Below are positions 24,426 through 36,090 of a stretch of 64,000 nt of DNA, piece by piece. This stretch comes from Flavobacterium pectinovorum (GTDB lineage Bacteria; Bacteroidota; Bacteroidia; Flavobacteriales; Flavobacteriaceae). The position numbers and the translations under genes were made by a program. Position 1 is the first letter of the stretch. Every line of letters starts with the position of its first letter. The notes beneath the pieces were generated by a model. That model was not told the origin of the DNA and ran no database searches. It was given only the letters and a program-made list of their open reading frames with translations. The stretch covers positions 62,001 through 126,000 of the forward strand of contig NZ_FRBX01000001.1 in the NCBI RefSeq assembly GCF_900142715.1, given 5' to 3'.

Positions 24426-25130
24426 ATGATCAGAAATATTTATTGGAAATACATCTGTTCCAACCTTAAAAAACAGTTAGTCTGTTCTTTATTTTTAATC
24501 TTATTTATACATCAATCTCAGGCTCAAAACCAAATCAATGGTGAAATTAAACAATTTTATGCAGTGATTTCATTTGATGAAAAAATGAATTTTGGACATT
24601 TTGATTCAGATGTATCTTGGAAGATTACAAATTCTCAAAACAACATTAATGTTTCTTTACAGGGTAATGAAATTAACGATTATGTATTCCAGCAGGCCGG
24701 AGATTATGAAATAAATTTTACGGAAAACAGAAAGCATAATCCAGATGAATGCAGTCATCCGGCAATGCCCGAAAAAGTACTTGTGAAAGTGCAGCCCGTT
24801 AAATTGGTTTTCGATTTTTCTAAAATTCAGTTTTCTGAGAAATTGCAAAAAGGGAGAAACTATTCAGATTTAATAATTACTGTTCCCGCAAAAGTTATAT
24901 CAAAAGATAATTCTATCACAAAATTACCGGCGCCGGGACTGTCAGTTAGCGGTATTGGGGTTGCTTTGGCAGCTAAACCTGTGAATACCGAGATTGTCTT
25001 AAATAACAAAATTCAATTATTGAAATATAAAATTTCAGGAAAAGCAGACAAAGAAGCTTATCTGATGTTTGACTTCTATGATTTCAATAACCAGGTTCAG
25101 ACTTACAATCTTTCTGAGAAAATAAAATAA
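24426..25130 (+). CDS. secreted protein of unknown function, first gene of a surface-protein cassette
   Basis: A 234-residue protein with an N-terminal signal (about residues 18-34, ending SQAQ). The mature part is beta-rich, with a repeated alternation of charged and hydrophobic residues and no motif I recognise. It stops 11 bases before the giant surface protein, so both are almost certainly co-transcribed. It may help export, anchoring or folding of that protein, or be a small surface partner. Function unknown. Confidence 0.75.
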   Translation: MIRNIYWKYICSNLKKQLVCSLFLILFIHQSQAQNQINGEIKQFYAVISFDEKMNFGHFDSDVSWKITNSQNNINVSLQGNEINDYVFQQAGDYEINFTENRKHNPDECSHPAMPEKVLVKVQPVKLVFDFSKIQFSEKLQKGRNYSDLIITVPAKVISKDNSITKLPAPGLSVSGIGVALAAKPVNTEIVLNNKIQLLKYKISGKADKEAYLMFDFYDFNNQVQTYNLSEKIK

Positions 25131-25141
25131 TAAGATAACTT

Positions 25142-28100
25142 ATGATAAAAAACTACTTTACACTAAATAAAATATTGAATTTCAAAAAAACAATCTTCTT
25201 GTTTTTTTTGTTTTTTATATTCAATCAGGTTTCCAATGCCCAGTGTTCGACGCCCATTGTTGGATGCTCAAATACTGATTTATCGAATTTTGGAAGCGAT
25301 TCAAATAACAATGCAGCCACTATAGAGTATGATAATTTTGTTTCTAGTTTTCATACAACAGTAGTAAGAACTTCAGATGGTTCTTTTCAGGTATGGGGAG
25401 AAGATATTGGAAATGATGGACTTGCAGATGTATTTTCGCCACTAACAATAAATGTAGCAAATTTTCCTGCTTTAACAACTGCAACGCCTTTAAAGGTCGG
25501 ATTAGGAAGTATTTCTGCGAATAATGTTCAGGGTATTGTTTTAGCTACAGATGGTTTGTATGCATGGTCAAAAGAAGGGATTGTTCTTGACGGGTCAATT
25601 ACTTCAGGAACTGCTTTTCAAAAAATTACTATTGGTGGAAATGCAAATGGTTTACCAACAGGAGTAACTCCCGGAGATGTTAAAATGCTGTTTGCAACCT
25701 ACAAGACATTAGCCATTACGACCTGTAGTGGAGATGTTTGGGTAATTTCACAAACCGCAAGTGTTCGAGGTAATGGGGGAGCAGGAAATGCAACCACCTG
25801 GTATAAAGTTACAACTGATGGGACAGGTAATCCATTTTTAAGTGATGTCGTAGTCTGTAGAGGAAATTATGACGGACTTATGGCTTTAAAATCAGATGGT
25901 TCAGTCTATGTGTGGGGAGTAAATGTATTATTAGGAGATAATACAGCTATAATTCCGAGTCAGACAAGAGCTATACAAATGGCACTGCCTGGTGGAACAC
26001 CAAAAATGATTGGTTCATCTGGAAGCGGTACCGAAAGATCCTATTATATTTTAGCGACCGACGGTAACATGTATGCTGTAGGTGAAAATACAAACAGACA
26101 ATTGGGAGACTGGACAACTACTGATAGATTAGGATGGGTTCAGCCCCGATATACATCTGTTACGGGCCCACTTATGGATAATATGGATGATATTAAATGG
26201 TTCAGCGTACAGGAGCATGATAATTTATATGGCAGTGTTAACGTGATTAACAGCAATAAAAATTTATATGCTTTTGGACAAAGTAATAACTTTTTGCTTG
26301 GTACTGCTTCAGATCCAAGTAATCCGTCAATTCCAGCCGGACTAACTCTTACAGATAAAATTCTTGCTGTTGAAACAGGAGGGCATACATCAATGATAGT
26401 TAAAAGCTGTCAGACTAATTTTGGTTATGTTGGCCATAGAATAAGAGGAAGTATGGGTAATGGTTCTAATGGTACCAGTGACGAAAAATCTTATAATTTT
26501 GCTACTGCAGCTGTACAAATTTGCGGTGCAGAGTCAAATCCTGTTATCCAGCCTATCTCAACAGGAGGAGGGCCTGGTTCAAAATACTGTGTTGGCGATC
26601 CTGTTTTGCTAAATCCAACTCCCGCCGGAGGTACATTAAGCATAGTAAGCGGTCCGGGAAGCCTTACAGGAAATACTTTGAGTTTTACATCAGCCGGTAC
26701 CGTAGTGGTTCAATACTCCGTAACCACCGAGTGTGGAGGTACTTCAGTTACTACTAAAAATTTTGAAGCTGCTCTTTGTCCTATAGATTTAGAGGTTACA
26801 AAAACAGTTGATAATATTAATGCAAGTGTTGGTAATAATTGTGTATTCACAATTACGACAACTAATAAAGGACCTTATAAGGCTACAGGAGTTAACGTAA
26901 ATGACGTTCTTCCTGCTGGTTATACTTTTGTAAGTGCAACACCATCAGTAGGAACATGGTCAGCACCAAATTGGACTGTTGGCAGCCTTATTAATGGAGA
27001 AAGTGCCACCTTATCAATTGTAGCTACAGTTAATGCTTCAGGACCGTATGCGAATACGGCTATTATTTCAGGTAATGATCCTGATACTAATTCTGCAAAT
27101 AATACAGCAACTGCAACACCTGTAGTTGATACTAATCTTTTAGTAACTAAAACGGCAAGCACTGGTACACATAATGTTGGGGACAACGTTACATTTACTA
27201 TCACAGCTTCTAACTCAGGACCAAGTAATGCTACGGGAGTTAAAGTAACCGATACGCTTCCTGCAGGTTATACATTTGTTAGTGCAACACCTTCAACAGG
27301 AACATGGTTAGCACCAGACTGGACTATTGGAAATCTTGCCAATGGAGCAAATGCAACACTTACGATTATTGCAAAAGTAAATGCTACGGGCTCTTATGCC
27401 AATACAGCCAGTATTACAGGAGAACAGAATGATCCAACACCTGGAAATAATTCAGAATCTGCTACACCAACAGTAAATCATGCACCAGTGGCTATTGATG
27501 ATGATCTTAGTGCTTCTCCTTTAAATGAAGATGGAGCTAATGGTACGGTGAATGTACTTTCTAATGATACTGATCCAGATGGTAACCCGATTGCTCCCGT
27601 AAATGGAGTTGGGCAGTTTACAGTAGATTTAGATCCTGCTTTGCCAGGTATTCAAACAACGTATTCTGATGCTAAAGGTGTCTGGACATTAAACCCATTT
27701 ACAGGAATTGTAACTTTTAATCCTGCAGATAATTATAATGGAACAGCAATATTAACTTATACTTTATGTGATGCTTTCGGATTGTGTGATAATGCAGATA
27801 TTACTTTTGTTGTGGCAGCAGTAAATGATAATCCGGTAGCGGTAGATGACGTTTATACTGTTGCAGAAGATGCTACAGTAACCTTAAACCCATTGGCATT
27901 GGATTCGGATCTTGATGGCGATACGTTGAGTATTACTTCAATTGGAGGAACAACTCTTACGGGTGGAGCACAAACTATCCCTGTTACAAACGGAACAGTA
28001 AATATTTCAGCTGCAGGTGTGATTACTTTTACACCATCGGCAAACTTTAATTCAGCTACGGCTATTAGTATTCCTTACGTAATCAATGATGGTCATGGCG

Positions 28101-31100
28101 GAACTGACACGGCAAATCAATTGATTACAGTTACGGCAGTAAATGATAATCCGGTAGCGGTAGATGACATTTATACTGTTGCAGAAGATGCGACAGTAAC
28201 TTTAAATCCATTGGCATTGGATTCGGATCTTGATGGCGATACATTAAGTATCACATCAATTGGCGGAACAACACTTACGGGTGGCGCACAAACTATCCCT
28301 GTAACAAACGGAACAGTAAATATTTCAGCTGGAGGCGTGATTACTTTCACACCATCGGCAAACTTTAATTCAGCTACGGCTATTAGTATTCCTTACGTAA
28401 TCAATGATGGTCATGGCGGAACTGACACGGCAAATCAATTAATTACAGTTACGGCAGTAAATGATAATCCGGTAGCGGTAGATGACATTTATACTGTTGC
28501 AGAAGATGCTACGGTAACTTTAAATCCATTAGCGTTGGATTCTGATCTTGATGGCGATACGTTGAGTATCACTTCAATTGGAGGAACAACACTTACAGGT
28601 GGCGCCCAAACAATTCCTGTAACTCACGGAACAGTAAATATCTCAGTTGCAGGCGTGATTACTTTTACACCATCGGCAAACTTCAATTCGGCTACAGCTA
28701 TCAGTATTCCTTATGTAATCAGCGATGGTCATGGCGGAACTGACACGGCAAATCAATTGATTACAGTTACGGCAGTAAATGATAATCCGGTAGCGGTTGA
28801 TGACCTTTACACGATAAACGAAGATACTACAGTAACCTTAAACCCATTAGCATTGGATTCGGATCTTGACGGCGATACATTGAGTATCACTTCAATTGGA
28901 GGAACAACACTTACAGGTGGCGCACAAACTATCCCTGTAACAAACGGAACAGTAAATATCTCAGCTGCAGGTGTGATTACTTTCACACCATCGGCAAACT
29001 TTAATTCAGCTACGGCTATTAGTATTCCTTATGTAATCAGCGATGGTCATGGTGGAACTGACACGGCAAATCAATTAATTACAGTTACGGCAGTAAATGA
29101 TAATCCGGTAGCGGTAAATGACGTTTATACTGTTGCAGAAGATGCTACAGTAACCTTAAACCCATTGGCATTGGATTCGGATCTTGACGGCGATACATTG
29201 AGTATCACTTCAATTGGCGGAACAATACTTACAGGAGGAGCACAAACTATCCCTGTAACTAACGGAACAGTAAATATCTCAGCTGCAGGTGTGATTACTT
29301 TCACGCCATCGGCAAACTTTAATTCGGCTACGGCTATCAGTATTCCTTATGTAATCAGCGATGGTCATGGTGGAACTGACACGGCAAATCAATTGATTAC
29401 AGTTACGGCAGTAAATGATAATCCGGTAGCGGTAGATGATCTTTACACGATAAACGAAGATACTACAGTAACCTTAAACCCATTAGCATTGGATTCTGAT
29501 CTTGACGGCGATACATTGAGTATCACTTCAATTGGCGGAACAATACTTACAGGTGGCGCACAAACTATCCCTGTAACAAACGGAACAGTAAATATCTCAG
29601 CTGCAGGTGTGATTACTTTCACACCATCGGCAAATTTCAATTCAGCAACAGCCATTAGTATTCCTTACCTGATCAGTGATGGAAAAGGCGGAACTGACAC
29701 GGCAAACCAGCTTGTAACAGTAAATGCTGTAAATGATAGTCCGACTGCAGCTGATGATATAAATACCCCAATTTCATCAACGGCAGGAGCGACAGTCTTA
29801 AACGCATTAATCGCTACAGATATTGACGGAACTATATCAAACTATACAGTTTTAACATTACCATCTCATGGAATTTTAGCATTAGCAGGAGTTCCGGTTA
29901 CCGTAAATCAGATTTTGACGCCTTTAGAAGCAAGCATGCTTACTTATGAACCAAGCGGAACATTTACAGGCAACGATACCTTTACTTTTACGGCAACAGA
30001 TGACCTTGGTGCCATAGATTTATCAGCGGGAACAATTACAATTCCTGTTGGAAATAATGCACCAGTTGCAAACGACGATACCAATGCTGGTATTCCGTCA
30101 ACAGCAGGAGCAACAGCGATCAATCCTTTAACAGCAACAGATACCGATGGAACTGTTGTAAGTTATACAATCCTGTCATTACCAGCTAATGGAACTTTAG
30201 CATTATCAGGAACACCTGTAACGGTAAATCAGGTATTGACACCTTTAGAAGTTAGTATGCTTACATATGATCCTAGCGGAGCATTTTCAGGGAACGAAAC
30301 TTTTACTTTTACAGCAACAGATAATAACGGCTCTATTGATGCAACGCCGGCAGTAATAACAATTGTGGTTGAAAAAACAATTTTGAATGCCGTAAATGAT
30401 CCGGTAAATCCTGTAGTAGGAATTGATAAAACAGTCACAATTGTAAATGTATTTGATAATGATACTTTAAACAATAATCCCCTAATACCTACAGATGTTG
30501 ATTTACATGAATTGACTCCTGATCCAACAGGAACAATTACATTAAAACCTGATGGAACTGTAGAATTGATTCCAAATGCACCGGCTGGAAACTATACTTT
30601 AACATACGAAATTTGCGAAAAAGCGAATCCTTCAAACTGTAGTCCTGCTACCGTTACAGTTTCGGTTGTAGCGCCTACTATGACAATAACGACAAATAGT
30701 TATTGCGATAATAATGCTCCGTATGTTTCTTATAATGTTGTTGCAGATAATTTTACACCAACAGGATTATTAACTATTAATTGGATAGACAGTGCTAACA
30801 ACATTGTGGCAACCCAAAATAATATGCCATTAAGTGGTACTGTTTTATGGCCGGGAGCAGTCGTTGATAGTAATAATAAACCAACAGACTGGCCGGGATG
30901 GGTATTAGTAAACGGACAATGGATACAAGGAAATGACGGTTTTGAATTAACAAGACCTGCCGTTACCATGCAGTTTACATTAAATCCAACACAATCTGTT
31001 GTAGTTAATTATCCTGCAGCAGTAGCTGGTTGTAACGCGAGGCCAACATTCGGAATTCATGCAGGTAATGAAGATGATGTAACTCTTGCTGACGGACTTA

Positions 31101-32020
31101 ATGGTTCATTAGAAATAATCAATGTTTTAGACAATGATACGCTAAACGGTGTTCCTGTTAAACCTTCAGATGTTATAGTAAAAGGTTTGGACTGGCCAAC
31201 AGGAATTACCCTTAATAATGATGGTACAATCAATATAGCACCAGGCACAAAAGGAGGAGAGCATACACTAACTTATCAAATATGCGAAGTAGCCAATGGA
31301 TCAAATTGTACTACTGCAACCGTTAAGATTTTTGTTGAAATTCCTGCAATTGCAATAGTAAAAACAGTTGTATTGAATGATGATAATGGAAATGGATTTG
31401 CCGAAGCCGGAGAAACTTTAACCTACAATTTCGCGATAACAAACAAAGGAAATGTTGCTCTGGAAAAAATAATGGTTTCAGATCCTTTACCTGGAATTGT
31501 TATGAATGGAGGCCCTATTAATCTGGCGGTTGGTGAAACTGATAATTCTTCGATAACAGGAACCTATACTTTATCTCAGGCAGATGTTGATTCCGGAAGC
31601 ATAAGCAATCAGGCAACAGCATCAGGTACGACGAAAAGCGGAATAATTGTTTCGGATAAATCAGATTCTAGTGATACTGAAGGAGATAAACCAACTATTT
31701 TAGAATTAGGAGGTTGTGTGATTAAAATCTTTAATGCTGTTTCTGCAAATGGAGATAATCAAAACGAAAGATTCTACATTCAGGGCTTAGAATGTTATCC
31801 TGACAATAGCGTACAGATCTTCAACCGTTGGGGAGTTTTAGTATTCGAAAGAGAGCATTATAACAATGCAGAAATTGCTTTTAGAGGTGTTTCAGAAGGT
31901 CGTGCTACTATTAAAGACTCAAACGGATTACCTGAAGGTACTTATTATTACATCATTAGATATAAAGATAAGCAATCTAACCTACAGCAAGAGGCTGGGT
32001 ATTTATACCTTACCAAGTAA
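25142..32020 (+). CDS. giant modular surface protein with T9SS type B sorting domain
   Basis: The 2,292-residue protein has a signal peptide ending SNAQ. Residues ~55-450 hold RCC1-like propeller repeats ([25 protein letters not shown]). Two DUF11-type beta domains are at ~546-775 ([18 protein letters not shown]). A cadherin-like domain at ~780-893 is followed by six 106-residue repeats (894-1529) and two related domains (~1533-1745). Further Ig-like domains and a DUF11-like one (~2068-2170) precede the end. The last ~100 residues ([39 protein letters not shown]) are the gliding-motility-type (type B) C-terminal domain. That end directs export by the type IX system. It is probably an adhesin. 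Confidence 0.92.
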   Translation: MIKNYFTLNKILNFKKTIFLFFLFFIFNQVSNAQCSTPIVGCSNTDLSNFGSDSNNNAATIEYDNFVSSFHTTVVRTSDGSFQVWGEDIGNDGLADVFSPLTINVANFPALTTATPLKVGLGSISANNVQGIVLATDGLYAWSKEGIVLDGSITSGTAFQKITIGGNANGLPTGVTPGDVKMLFATYKTLAITTCSGDVWVISQTASVRGNGGAGNATTWYKVTTDGTGNPFLSDVVVCRGNYDGLMALKSDGSVYVWGVNVLLGDNTAIIPSQTRAIQMALPGGTPKMIGSSGSGTERSYYILATDGNMYAVGENTNRQLGDWTTTDRLGWVQPRYTSVTGPLMDNMDDIKWFSVQEHDNLYGSVNVINSNKNLYAFGQSNNFLLGTASDPSNPSIPAGLTLTDKILAVETGGHTSMIVKSCQTNFGYVGHRIRGSMGNGSNGTSDEKSYNFATAAVQICGAESNPVIQPISTGGGPGSKYCVGDPVLLNPTPAGGTLSIVSGPGSLTGNTLSFTSAGTVVVQYSVTTECGGTSVTTKNFEAALCPIDLEVTKTVDNINASVGNNCVFTITTTNKGPYKATGVNVNDVLPAGYTFVSATPSVGTWSAPNWTVGSLINGESATLSIVATVNASGPYANTAIISGNDPDTNSANNTATATPVVDTNLLVTKTASTGTHNVGDNVTFTITASNSGPSNATGVKVTDTLPAGYTFVSATPSTGTWLAPDWTIGNLANGANATLTIIAKVNATGSYANTASITGEQNDPTPGNNSESATPTVNHAPVAIDDDLSASPLNEDGANGTVNVLSNDTDPDGNPIAPVNGVGQFTVDLDPALPGIQTTYSDAKGVWTLNPFTGIVTFNPADNYNGTAILTYTLCDAFGLCDNADITFVVAAVNDNPVAVDDVYTVAEDATVTLNPLALDSDLDGDTLSITSIGGTTLTGGAQTIPVTNGTVNISAAGVITFTPSANFNSATAISIPYVINDGHGGTDTANQLITVTAVNDNPVAVDDIYTVAEDATVTLNPLALDSDLDGDTLSITSIGGTTLTGGAQTIPVTNGTVNISAGGVITFTPSANFNSATAISIPYVINDGHGGTDTANQLITVTAVNDNPVAVDDIYTVAEDATVTLNPLALDSDLDGDTLSITSIGGTTLTGGAQTIPVTHGTVNISVAGVITFTPSANFNSATAISIPYVISDGHGGTDTANQLITVTAVNDNPVAVDDLYTINEDTTVTLNPLALDSDLDGDTLSITSIGGTTLTGGAQTIPVTNGTVNISAAGVITFTPSANFNSATAISIPYVISDGHGGTDTANQLITVTAVNDNPVAVNDVYTVAEDATVTLNPLALDSDLDGDTLSITSIGGTILTGGAQTIPVTNGTVNISAAGVITFTPSANFNSATAISIPYVISDGHGGTDTANQLITVTAVNDNPVAVDDLYTINEDTTVTLNPLALDSDLDGDTLSITSIGGTILTGGAQTIPVTNGTVNISAAGVITFTPSANFNSATAISIPYLISDGKGGTDTANQLVTVNAVNDSPTAADDINTPISSTAGATVLNALIATDIDGTISNYTVLTLPSHGILALAGVPVTVNQILTPLEASMLTYEPSGTFTGNDTFTFTATDDLGAIDLSAGTITIPVGNNAPVANDDTNAGIPSTAGATAINPLTATDTDGTVVSYTILSLPANGTLALSGTPVTVNQVLTPLEVSMLTYDPSGAFSGNETFTFTATDNNGSIDATPAVITIVVEKTILNAVNDPVNPVVGIDKTVTIVNVFDNDTLNNNPLIPTDVDLHELTPDPTGTITLKPDGTVELIPNAPAGNYTLTYEICEKANPSNCSPATVTVSVVAPTMTITTNSYCDNNAPYVSYNVVADNFTPTGLLTINWIDSANNIVATQNNMPLSGTVLWPGAVVDSNNKPTDWPGWVLVNGQWIQGNDGFELTRPAVTMQFTLNPTQSVVVNYPAAVAGCNARPTFGIHAGNEDDVTLADGLNGSLEIINVLDNDTLNGVPVKPSDVIVKGLDWPTGITLNNDGTINIAPGTKGGEHTLTYQICEVANGSNCTTATVKIFVEIPAIAIVKTVVLNDDNGNGFAEAGETLTYNFAITNKGNVALEKIMVSDPLPGIVMNGGPINLAVGETDNSSITGTYTLSQADVDSGSISNQATASGTTKSGIIVSDKSDSSDTEGDKPTILELGGCVIKIFNAVSANGDNQNERFYIQGLECYPDNSVQIFNRWGVLVFEREHYNNAEIAFRGVSEGRATIKDSNGLPEGTYYYIIRYKDKQSNLQQEAGYLYLTK
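27821..29728 (+). repeat. six tandem 318-bp repeats in the surface-protein gene
   Basis: Unit starts at 27821, 28139, 28457, 28775, 29093 and 29411 give an exact 318-bp period. Each encodes a 106-residue cadherin/Ig-like domain beginning VNDNPVAV. Variants are mosaic: units 4 and 6 read LYTINEDTT where others read VYTVAEDAT or IYTVAEDAT, and units 5 and 6 have TILTGG where 1-4 have TTLTGG. The pattern points to recent duplication and unequal exchange. Confidence 0.95.
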
Positions 32021-32036
32021 CATACTATACAAATTA

Positions 32037-32067
32037 AATGGCTTAGTGAAAGCTAAGCCATTATTTT
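32037..32067 (+). terminator. hairpin between the surface protein and PorP-like genes
   Basis: Perfect 10-bp stem aatggcttag / ctaagccatt, then T/A-rich sequence. Lying within an apparent operon, it may lower expression of the downstream membrane genes. Confidence 0.6.
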
Positions 32068-32080
32068 AAAAATAAAATAA

Positions 32081-32989
32081 ATGAGAAAATTAGTTTTAGT
32101 TTTATTGTTTTGTTCGGTTGCAAGTTTTGCTCAGCAAGATGCGCAGTTTACACAATATATGTATAATACCATTAGTATAAATCCGGCTTACGCGGGTTCA
32201 AGAGGAGTCATAAGTGTTTTAGGACTTTATCGTACACAGTGGGTTGGGTTAGATGGTGCACCCGAAACAAGCAGTTTTTCTGTAAATACACCTGTAGGTA
32301 ATAATGTAGGACTTGGGGTTTCATTAGTAAATGATAAAATTGGTCCTACAAATGAAAACAACATATCAGCAGATTTTTCGTATTCTATTCCAACATCGGC
32401 TACAGCCAAACTTTCTTTTGGTATAAAAGGATCAGCAAATTTATTCAAACTTGATCCCACAAAGTTAAACCCCGAAAATCAGGGCGATCCGCAATTTCAG
32501 GATTTTAAAAATAAATTTTCACCTAATGTTGGTGCTGGTGTATACTTGCATTCAGACAAAGGATATGTTGGTTTATCTGTACCCAATTTTATCGAAACAA
32601 ATCGTTACGATGATAATGAAACTGCAATTTATAAAGAGCAGATAAATTACTATTTGATTGCCGGATATGTATTTAATCTGGATCGTTATGAGCAAATAAA
32701 GTTCAAACCAGCAGTTTTGGCCAAGATGATAGAAGGTTCACCGTTTCAGGTTGATGCTTCGGCAAATTTTATGTTTAATGACAAGTTTGTTGTTGGTGTT
32801 TCGTACAGATGGAGTGCTGCAGTAAGTGCACTGGCCGGATTTCAGATCACAGACAGTTTATATCTGGGTTATGCCTACGATCGCGAAACAACTAAGTTAG
32901 TGAACTACAATTCAGGATCGCATGAAATATTCCTGCGTTTCGAGTTTTTGAATAAGTATAGCCGAATAACATCACCAAGATTTTTCTAG
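32081..32989 (+). CDS. PorP/SprF-family type IX secretion membrane protein
   Basis: A 302-residue outer-membrane beta-barrel with signal peptide (to SFAQ). The start of the mature protein, QDAQFTQYMYNTISINPAYAGSRG in pattern, is the hallmark of the PorP/SprF family. Family members partner with type B-CTD proteins such as SprB and attach or export them. Its place directly after a type B-CTD gene supports a dedicated pairing. It overlaps nothing and is 2 bases from the next gene, so the two are translated together. Confidence 0.92.
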   Translation: MRKLVLVLLFCSVASFAQQDAQFTQYMYNTISINPAYAGSRGVISVLGLYRTQWVGLDGAPETSSFSVNTPVGNNVGLGVSLVNDKIGPTNENNISADFSYSIPTSATAKLSFGIKGSANLFKLDPTKLNPENQGDPQFQDFKNKFSPNVGAGVYLHSDKGYVGLSVPNFIETNRYDDNETAIYKEQINYYLIAGYVFNLDRYEQIKFKPAVLAKMIEGSPFQVDASANFMFNDKFVVGVSYRWSAAVSALAGFQITDSLYLGYAYDRETTKLVNYNSGSHEIFLRFEFLNKYSRITSPRFF

Positions 32990-32991
32990 TC

Positions 32992-34944
32992 ATGAAAATA
33001 AAAAATATAATTTATACCGTACTAATGTCTTTTTGCTTTTTCAGCGGAATGGCTCAAAAGGCACTTTTGCAAAAAGCAGAAAAGCAATATGATAATTATG
33101 CCTATGCAGATGCAATTTCGATTTACGAAAAGCTTGCCGTTAAAGGATATAAAGACGAAAAAATGTTTCAGAGATTAGGTAATGCTTATTACTTTAATGC
33201 CGAATTAACAAAAGCAGTCGTTTCTTATGATGAACTTTTCTTTCTGAATCCCAAGCAGGAACCCGAATATTTGTACAGATATGCACAGTCTCTTAAAGCA
33301 GTAGGAGATTACGCTAAAGCGGATAAAATGCTCGACGAATTCAATAAGAAAGTAAATACAGATACCAGAGGAATTTTATTTGAAAATAACAGAAATTATT
33401 TAGAGCAGATCAAATTAAACTCTGGCCGATTTGAAATTGTAAATACCAATATTAATACAGAACAATCAGATTTTGGAAGTACTGTTTTAAATAATAATTT
33501 AATATTTGGTTCTGCACGTAAAATTAGAAAGAAAGAAGGAAAGACATTTTTATGGACAAACAGAGCTTTTACAAATTTATATACTGCAGCTATTCAGCCA
33601 GATGGTAATCTTGGGACTCCGGTTTTGCTGGATACAGATGTTAATTCAAAATTTAATGAATCGACTCCTGTTTTTACAAAAGATGGCAAGACGATGTATT
33701 TTACAAGAAATAATTTTTTGGATGGAAAACGAGGAAAAGACGACAAGAATATTACCTTATTAAAACTGTATAAGGCTAGTTTCTTAAATGGTAAATGGGA
33801 TAATATTACAGAATTACCTTTTAACAGCGACGCTTATAGTACTGCTCATCCGGCGTTAAGTTTAGATGAAAAGCAATTATTTTTCGCATCGGATATGCCG
33901 GGAAGTTTAGGTCAGTCTGATTTATACAGCGTAACGATTAATAGTGATGGAACATTTGGAAAACCCGAAAATTTGGGATCCAATATTAATACGGAAGGAA
34001 GGGAAACTTTTCCTTTTATTTCAGGAGATAACGAATTGTATTTTGCAACCGATGGACGTCCCGGACTTGGCGGACTGGACATATTTGTTTCGAAAATACT
34101 GGACAACGGAACTTTTGACAAAGTACAGAATATCGGTGAACCGGTAAATACTAAATTTGATGATTTTGCTTTTATCATTGACAGCAATACACGTAATGGA
34201 TATTTTTCTTCTAATAAAAAAGGAGGAATGGGCTATGATGATATTTATAAGTTTACCGAGACAAGAAAATTAGTTTGCGAAAGAACTTTAAAAGGAACCA
34301 TTTATGATGGTAACGCTAATACTGTTATAGAAAATGTAAAAGTAGTTTTGCTTGATGAAAAGCTTCAGGTTTTAGAAGAAGTACTTACAGGTAAAGACGG
34401 CAGCTATTCATTCAAAGTTAACTGTAACAAAGCATATACTGTTCGTGTAATTGGAGAAGGTTATCCAATAAAAGAAAATCAGGTTACGATTTCATACGCT
34501 GTTGATAATAAGTTAGATTTTACTTTAGAAAAAGAAAAAACAGAAATTAAAGAAGCAAAACCAATTGCAATTGGAACAGATTTGGCCAAAACGCTAAATA
34601 TTTCAATGATTTATTTCGATTTAGGAAAATGGAATATTACAGATAAAGCAGCAATTGAATTAGAGAAAATATTTGCCGTAATGCAGGAATATCCAAAAAT
34701 GAAAATAGATATTCGTTCGCATACAGACAGCAGATCATCTGTAAAATCAAATATGGTTTTATCTGATAAAAGAGCAAAATCTATTATGGCGTGGCTTGTA
34801 AAAAAAGGCATTTCCGCAAATCGATTAAAAGGAAAAGGATATGGCGAAAGCAAATTGCTTAACAGATGTAAGGATGGTGTAAAATGTAGTGAGGAAGAAC
34901 ATCTCTTAAACAGAAGAAGTGAATTTTTAATAATATCCATGTAA
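32992..34944 (+). CDS. OmpA-family protein with TPR, propeller and CarboxypepD-like domains (PorE-like)
   Basis: The 650-residue protein has a signal peptide (to GMAQ). TPR-like helices (~25-130) are followed by WD40-like PD40 beta-propeller repeats (~150-430: LSLDEKQLFFASDMPGS, NELYFATDGRPGLGGLDIF). A carboxypeptidase-regulatory-like fold lies at ~440-510 (TIYDGNANTVIENVKV). The OmpA peptidoglycan-binding domain is at ~530-650 (IYFDLGKW, IDIRSHTDSRSS, NRRSEF). This order is that of PorE, which ties the type IX apparatus to the cell wall. It closes the surface-protein operon and ends at a strong terminator. Confidence 0.88.
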   Translation: MKIKNIIYTVLMSFCFFSGMAQKALLQKAEKQYDNYAYADAISIYEKLAVKGYKDEKMFQRLGNAYYFNAELTKAVVSYDELFFLNPKQEPEYLYRYAQSLKAVGDYAKADKMLDEFNKKVNTDTRGILFENNRNYLEQIKLNSGRFEIVNTNINTEQSDFGSTVLNNNLIFGSARKIRKKEGKTFLWTNRAFTNLYTAAIQPDGNLGTPVLLDTDVNSKFNESTPVFTKDGKTMYFTRNNFLDGKRGKDDKNITLLKLYKASFLNGKWDNITELPFNSDAYSTAHPALSLDEKQLFFASDMPGSLGQSDLYSVTINSDGTFGKPENLGSNINTEGRETFPFISGDNELYFATDGRPGLGGLDIFVSKILDNGTFDKVQNIGEPVNTKFDDFAFIIDSNTRNGYFSSNKKGGMGYDDIYKFTETRKLVCERTLKGTIYDGNANTVIENVKVVLLDEKLQVLEEVLTGKDGSYSFKVNCNKAYTVRVIGEGYPIKENQVTISYAVDNKLDFTLEKEKTEIKEAKPIAIGTDLAKTLNISMIYFDLGKWNITDKAAIELEKIFAVMQEYPKMKIDIRSHTDSRSSVKSNMVLSDKRAKSIMAWLVKKGISANRLKGKGYGESKLLNRCKDGVKCSEEEHLLNRRSEFLIISM

Positions 34945-34950
34945 TTTTAA

Positions 34951-34987
34951 AACAGCCCAATTCGAAAGAATTGGGCTGTTTTATTTT
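34951..34987 (+). terminator. intrinsic terminator of the surface-protein operon
   Basis: A perfect 13-bp stem, aacagcccaattc / gaattgggctgtt, with a GAAA loop and a T run. Confidence 0.92.
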
Positions 34988-35068
34988 GGTACAAATTATT
35001 TAAAAAGAATAAGCCTCGTCTGAAGTACAATCCTCAATATCTTCTTTGACAATAGCAAATCATATACA

Positions 35069-35101
35069 TAAAAAAGCTCCAGATTTCTCTGAAGCTTTTT
35101 T
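35069..35101 (-). terminator. intrinsic terminator of the GH16 gene
   Basis: On the minus strand, gcttcaga / tctggagc with a GAAA loop and a T run follows the GH16 stop. Confidence 0.82.
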
Positions 35102-35122
35102 ATTACTGATTGCGATATAATT

Positions 35123-36046
35123 TTAGATTGGTCTTTTGTAAACCGTAACATCATCTACCCACATCATTACAGATGAAAATAAGTTAATTTTATTAGGATC
35201 TATAAAATTAGAGTCTTTAGATCCCACATTCATATTGAAAATAATCGAATGTGTTCCAAAATTATTAAAATTAAGATTGGCTACACTACTGTTCGTATAA
35301 GTTGCAACAGTTATATTGTCAACCTTTATGGTTACTGTTACGACATTGTTTTGCATTTTCCAGAAGGATTCATATAAGTGCCATCCGTTATTTCCGTTTA
35401 AATTAAAACTACCGGGATAGTTTCTTTCGGCAGCATTTCCTAATAAGTTGTTTCCGGAAGAAGTTCCATAAAAAATATTTGAAGTATAACGGCTCGCATT
35501 TGGTGCAAAAGAATACCCTTCCAGAATATCAATTTCTCCTTTGGTTGGCCATGCGTTTTGCTGTACAGACCAAAAGGCCGGCCATGCACCGTAAGTATCT
35601 GAGAAAGATTTGTAGGTTCCGCCATCCATCGCTATTAATTTAATATTAGCAGAAAGCATATACTCTGTATTGTTTTCTGGTTTGTATTGGTAATGAGAAG
35701 AAATGAAACCAGATTGATATTTGTAAGCACTTAACTTGGTTGTTTTGATTTCTAAACATTGTTTTCCATCTCTCCATTGTGTGGTAGGTACCGAACTATT
35801 ATAGTCACAATACCAGGAATTATAATCCGCTCGCTGTTCTTTTGTCCATTGTGACAAATTAGAGCCTACATTGAATGTGTCTTCAAATTGTTTCACCCAG
35901 GGTGCAGCGGCTATTTTACCTGTACTTGCAGCGGTATTTACACTTGACAATTGCTCTTCTGCCAATACAGGAGTTGTACTATCTGAGCAGGATGCAAATC
36001 CTAAAACACATGATAATGCTAATGATAACAAATTTAATTTTTTCAT
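35123..36046 (-). CDS. GH16-family glycoside hydrolase, lipoprotein
   Basis: A 307-residue lipoprotein (signal with lipobox FASC, Cys20). The GH16 core carries the catalytic signature GEIDILEGY, with E171 as nucleophile, D173, and E176 as acid/base. WPAFWSVQ upstream is the matching substrate-binding strand. GH16 enzymes cut beta-1,3- or mixed beta-1,3/1,4-glucans, agar or carrageenan; this subgroup cannot be told from sequence by eye. It is the last gene of the utilisation locus and probably acts at the cell surface. Confidence 0.88.
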   Translation of the reverse strand: MKKLNLLSLALSCVLGFASCSDSTTPVLAEEQLSSVNTAASTGKIAAAPWVKQFEDTFNVGSNLSQWTKEQRADYNSWYCDYNSSVPTTQWRDGKQCLEIKTTKLSAYKYQSGFISSHYQYKPENNTEYMLSANIKLIAMDGGTYKSFSDTYGAWPAFWSVQQNAWPTKGEIDILEGYSFAPNASRYTSNIFYGTSSGNNLLGNAAERNYPGSFNLNGNNGWHLYESFWKMQNNVVTVTIKVDNITVATYTNSSVANLNFNNFGTHSIIFNMNVGSKDSNFIDPNKINLFSSVMMWVDDVTVYKRPI

Positions 36047-36090
36047 AATTTTTTGTGGTTAATTAATAGTATAGTATTATGCTTTAAAAT

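Noticed and set aside
27821..29728. Regular direct repeats that might suggest a CRISPR array
   Set aside because: The repeats are 318 bp, have no spacers and stay in frame as protein domains.
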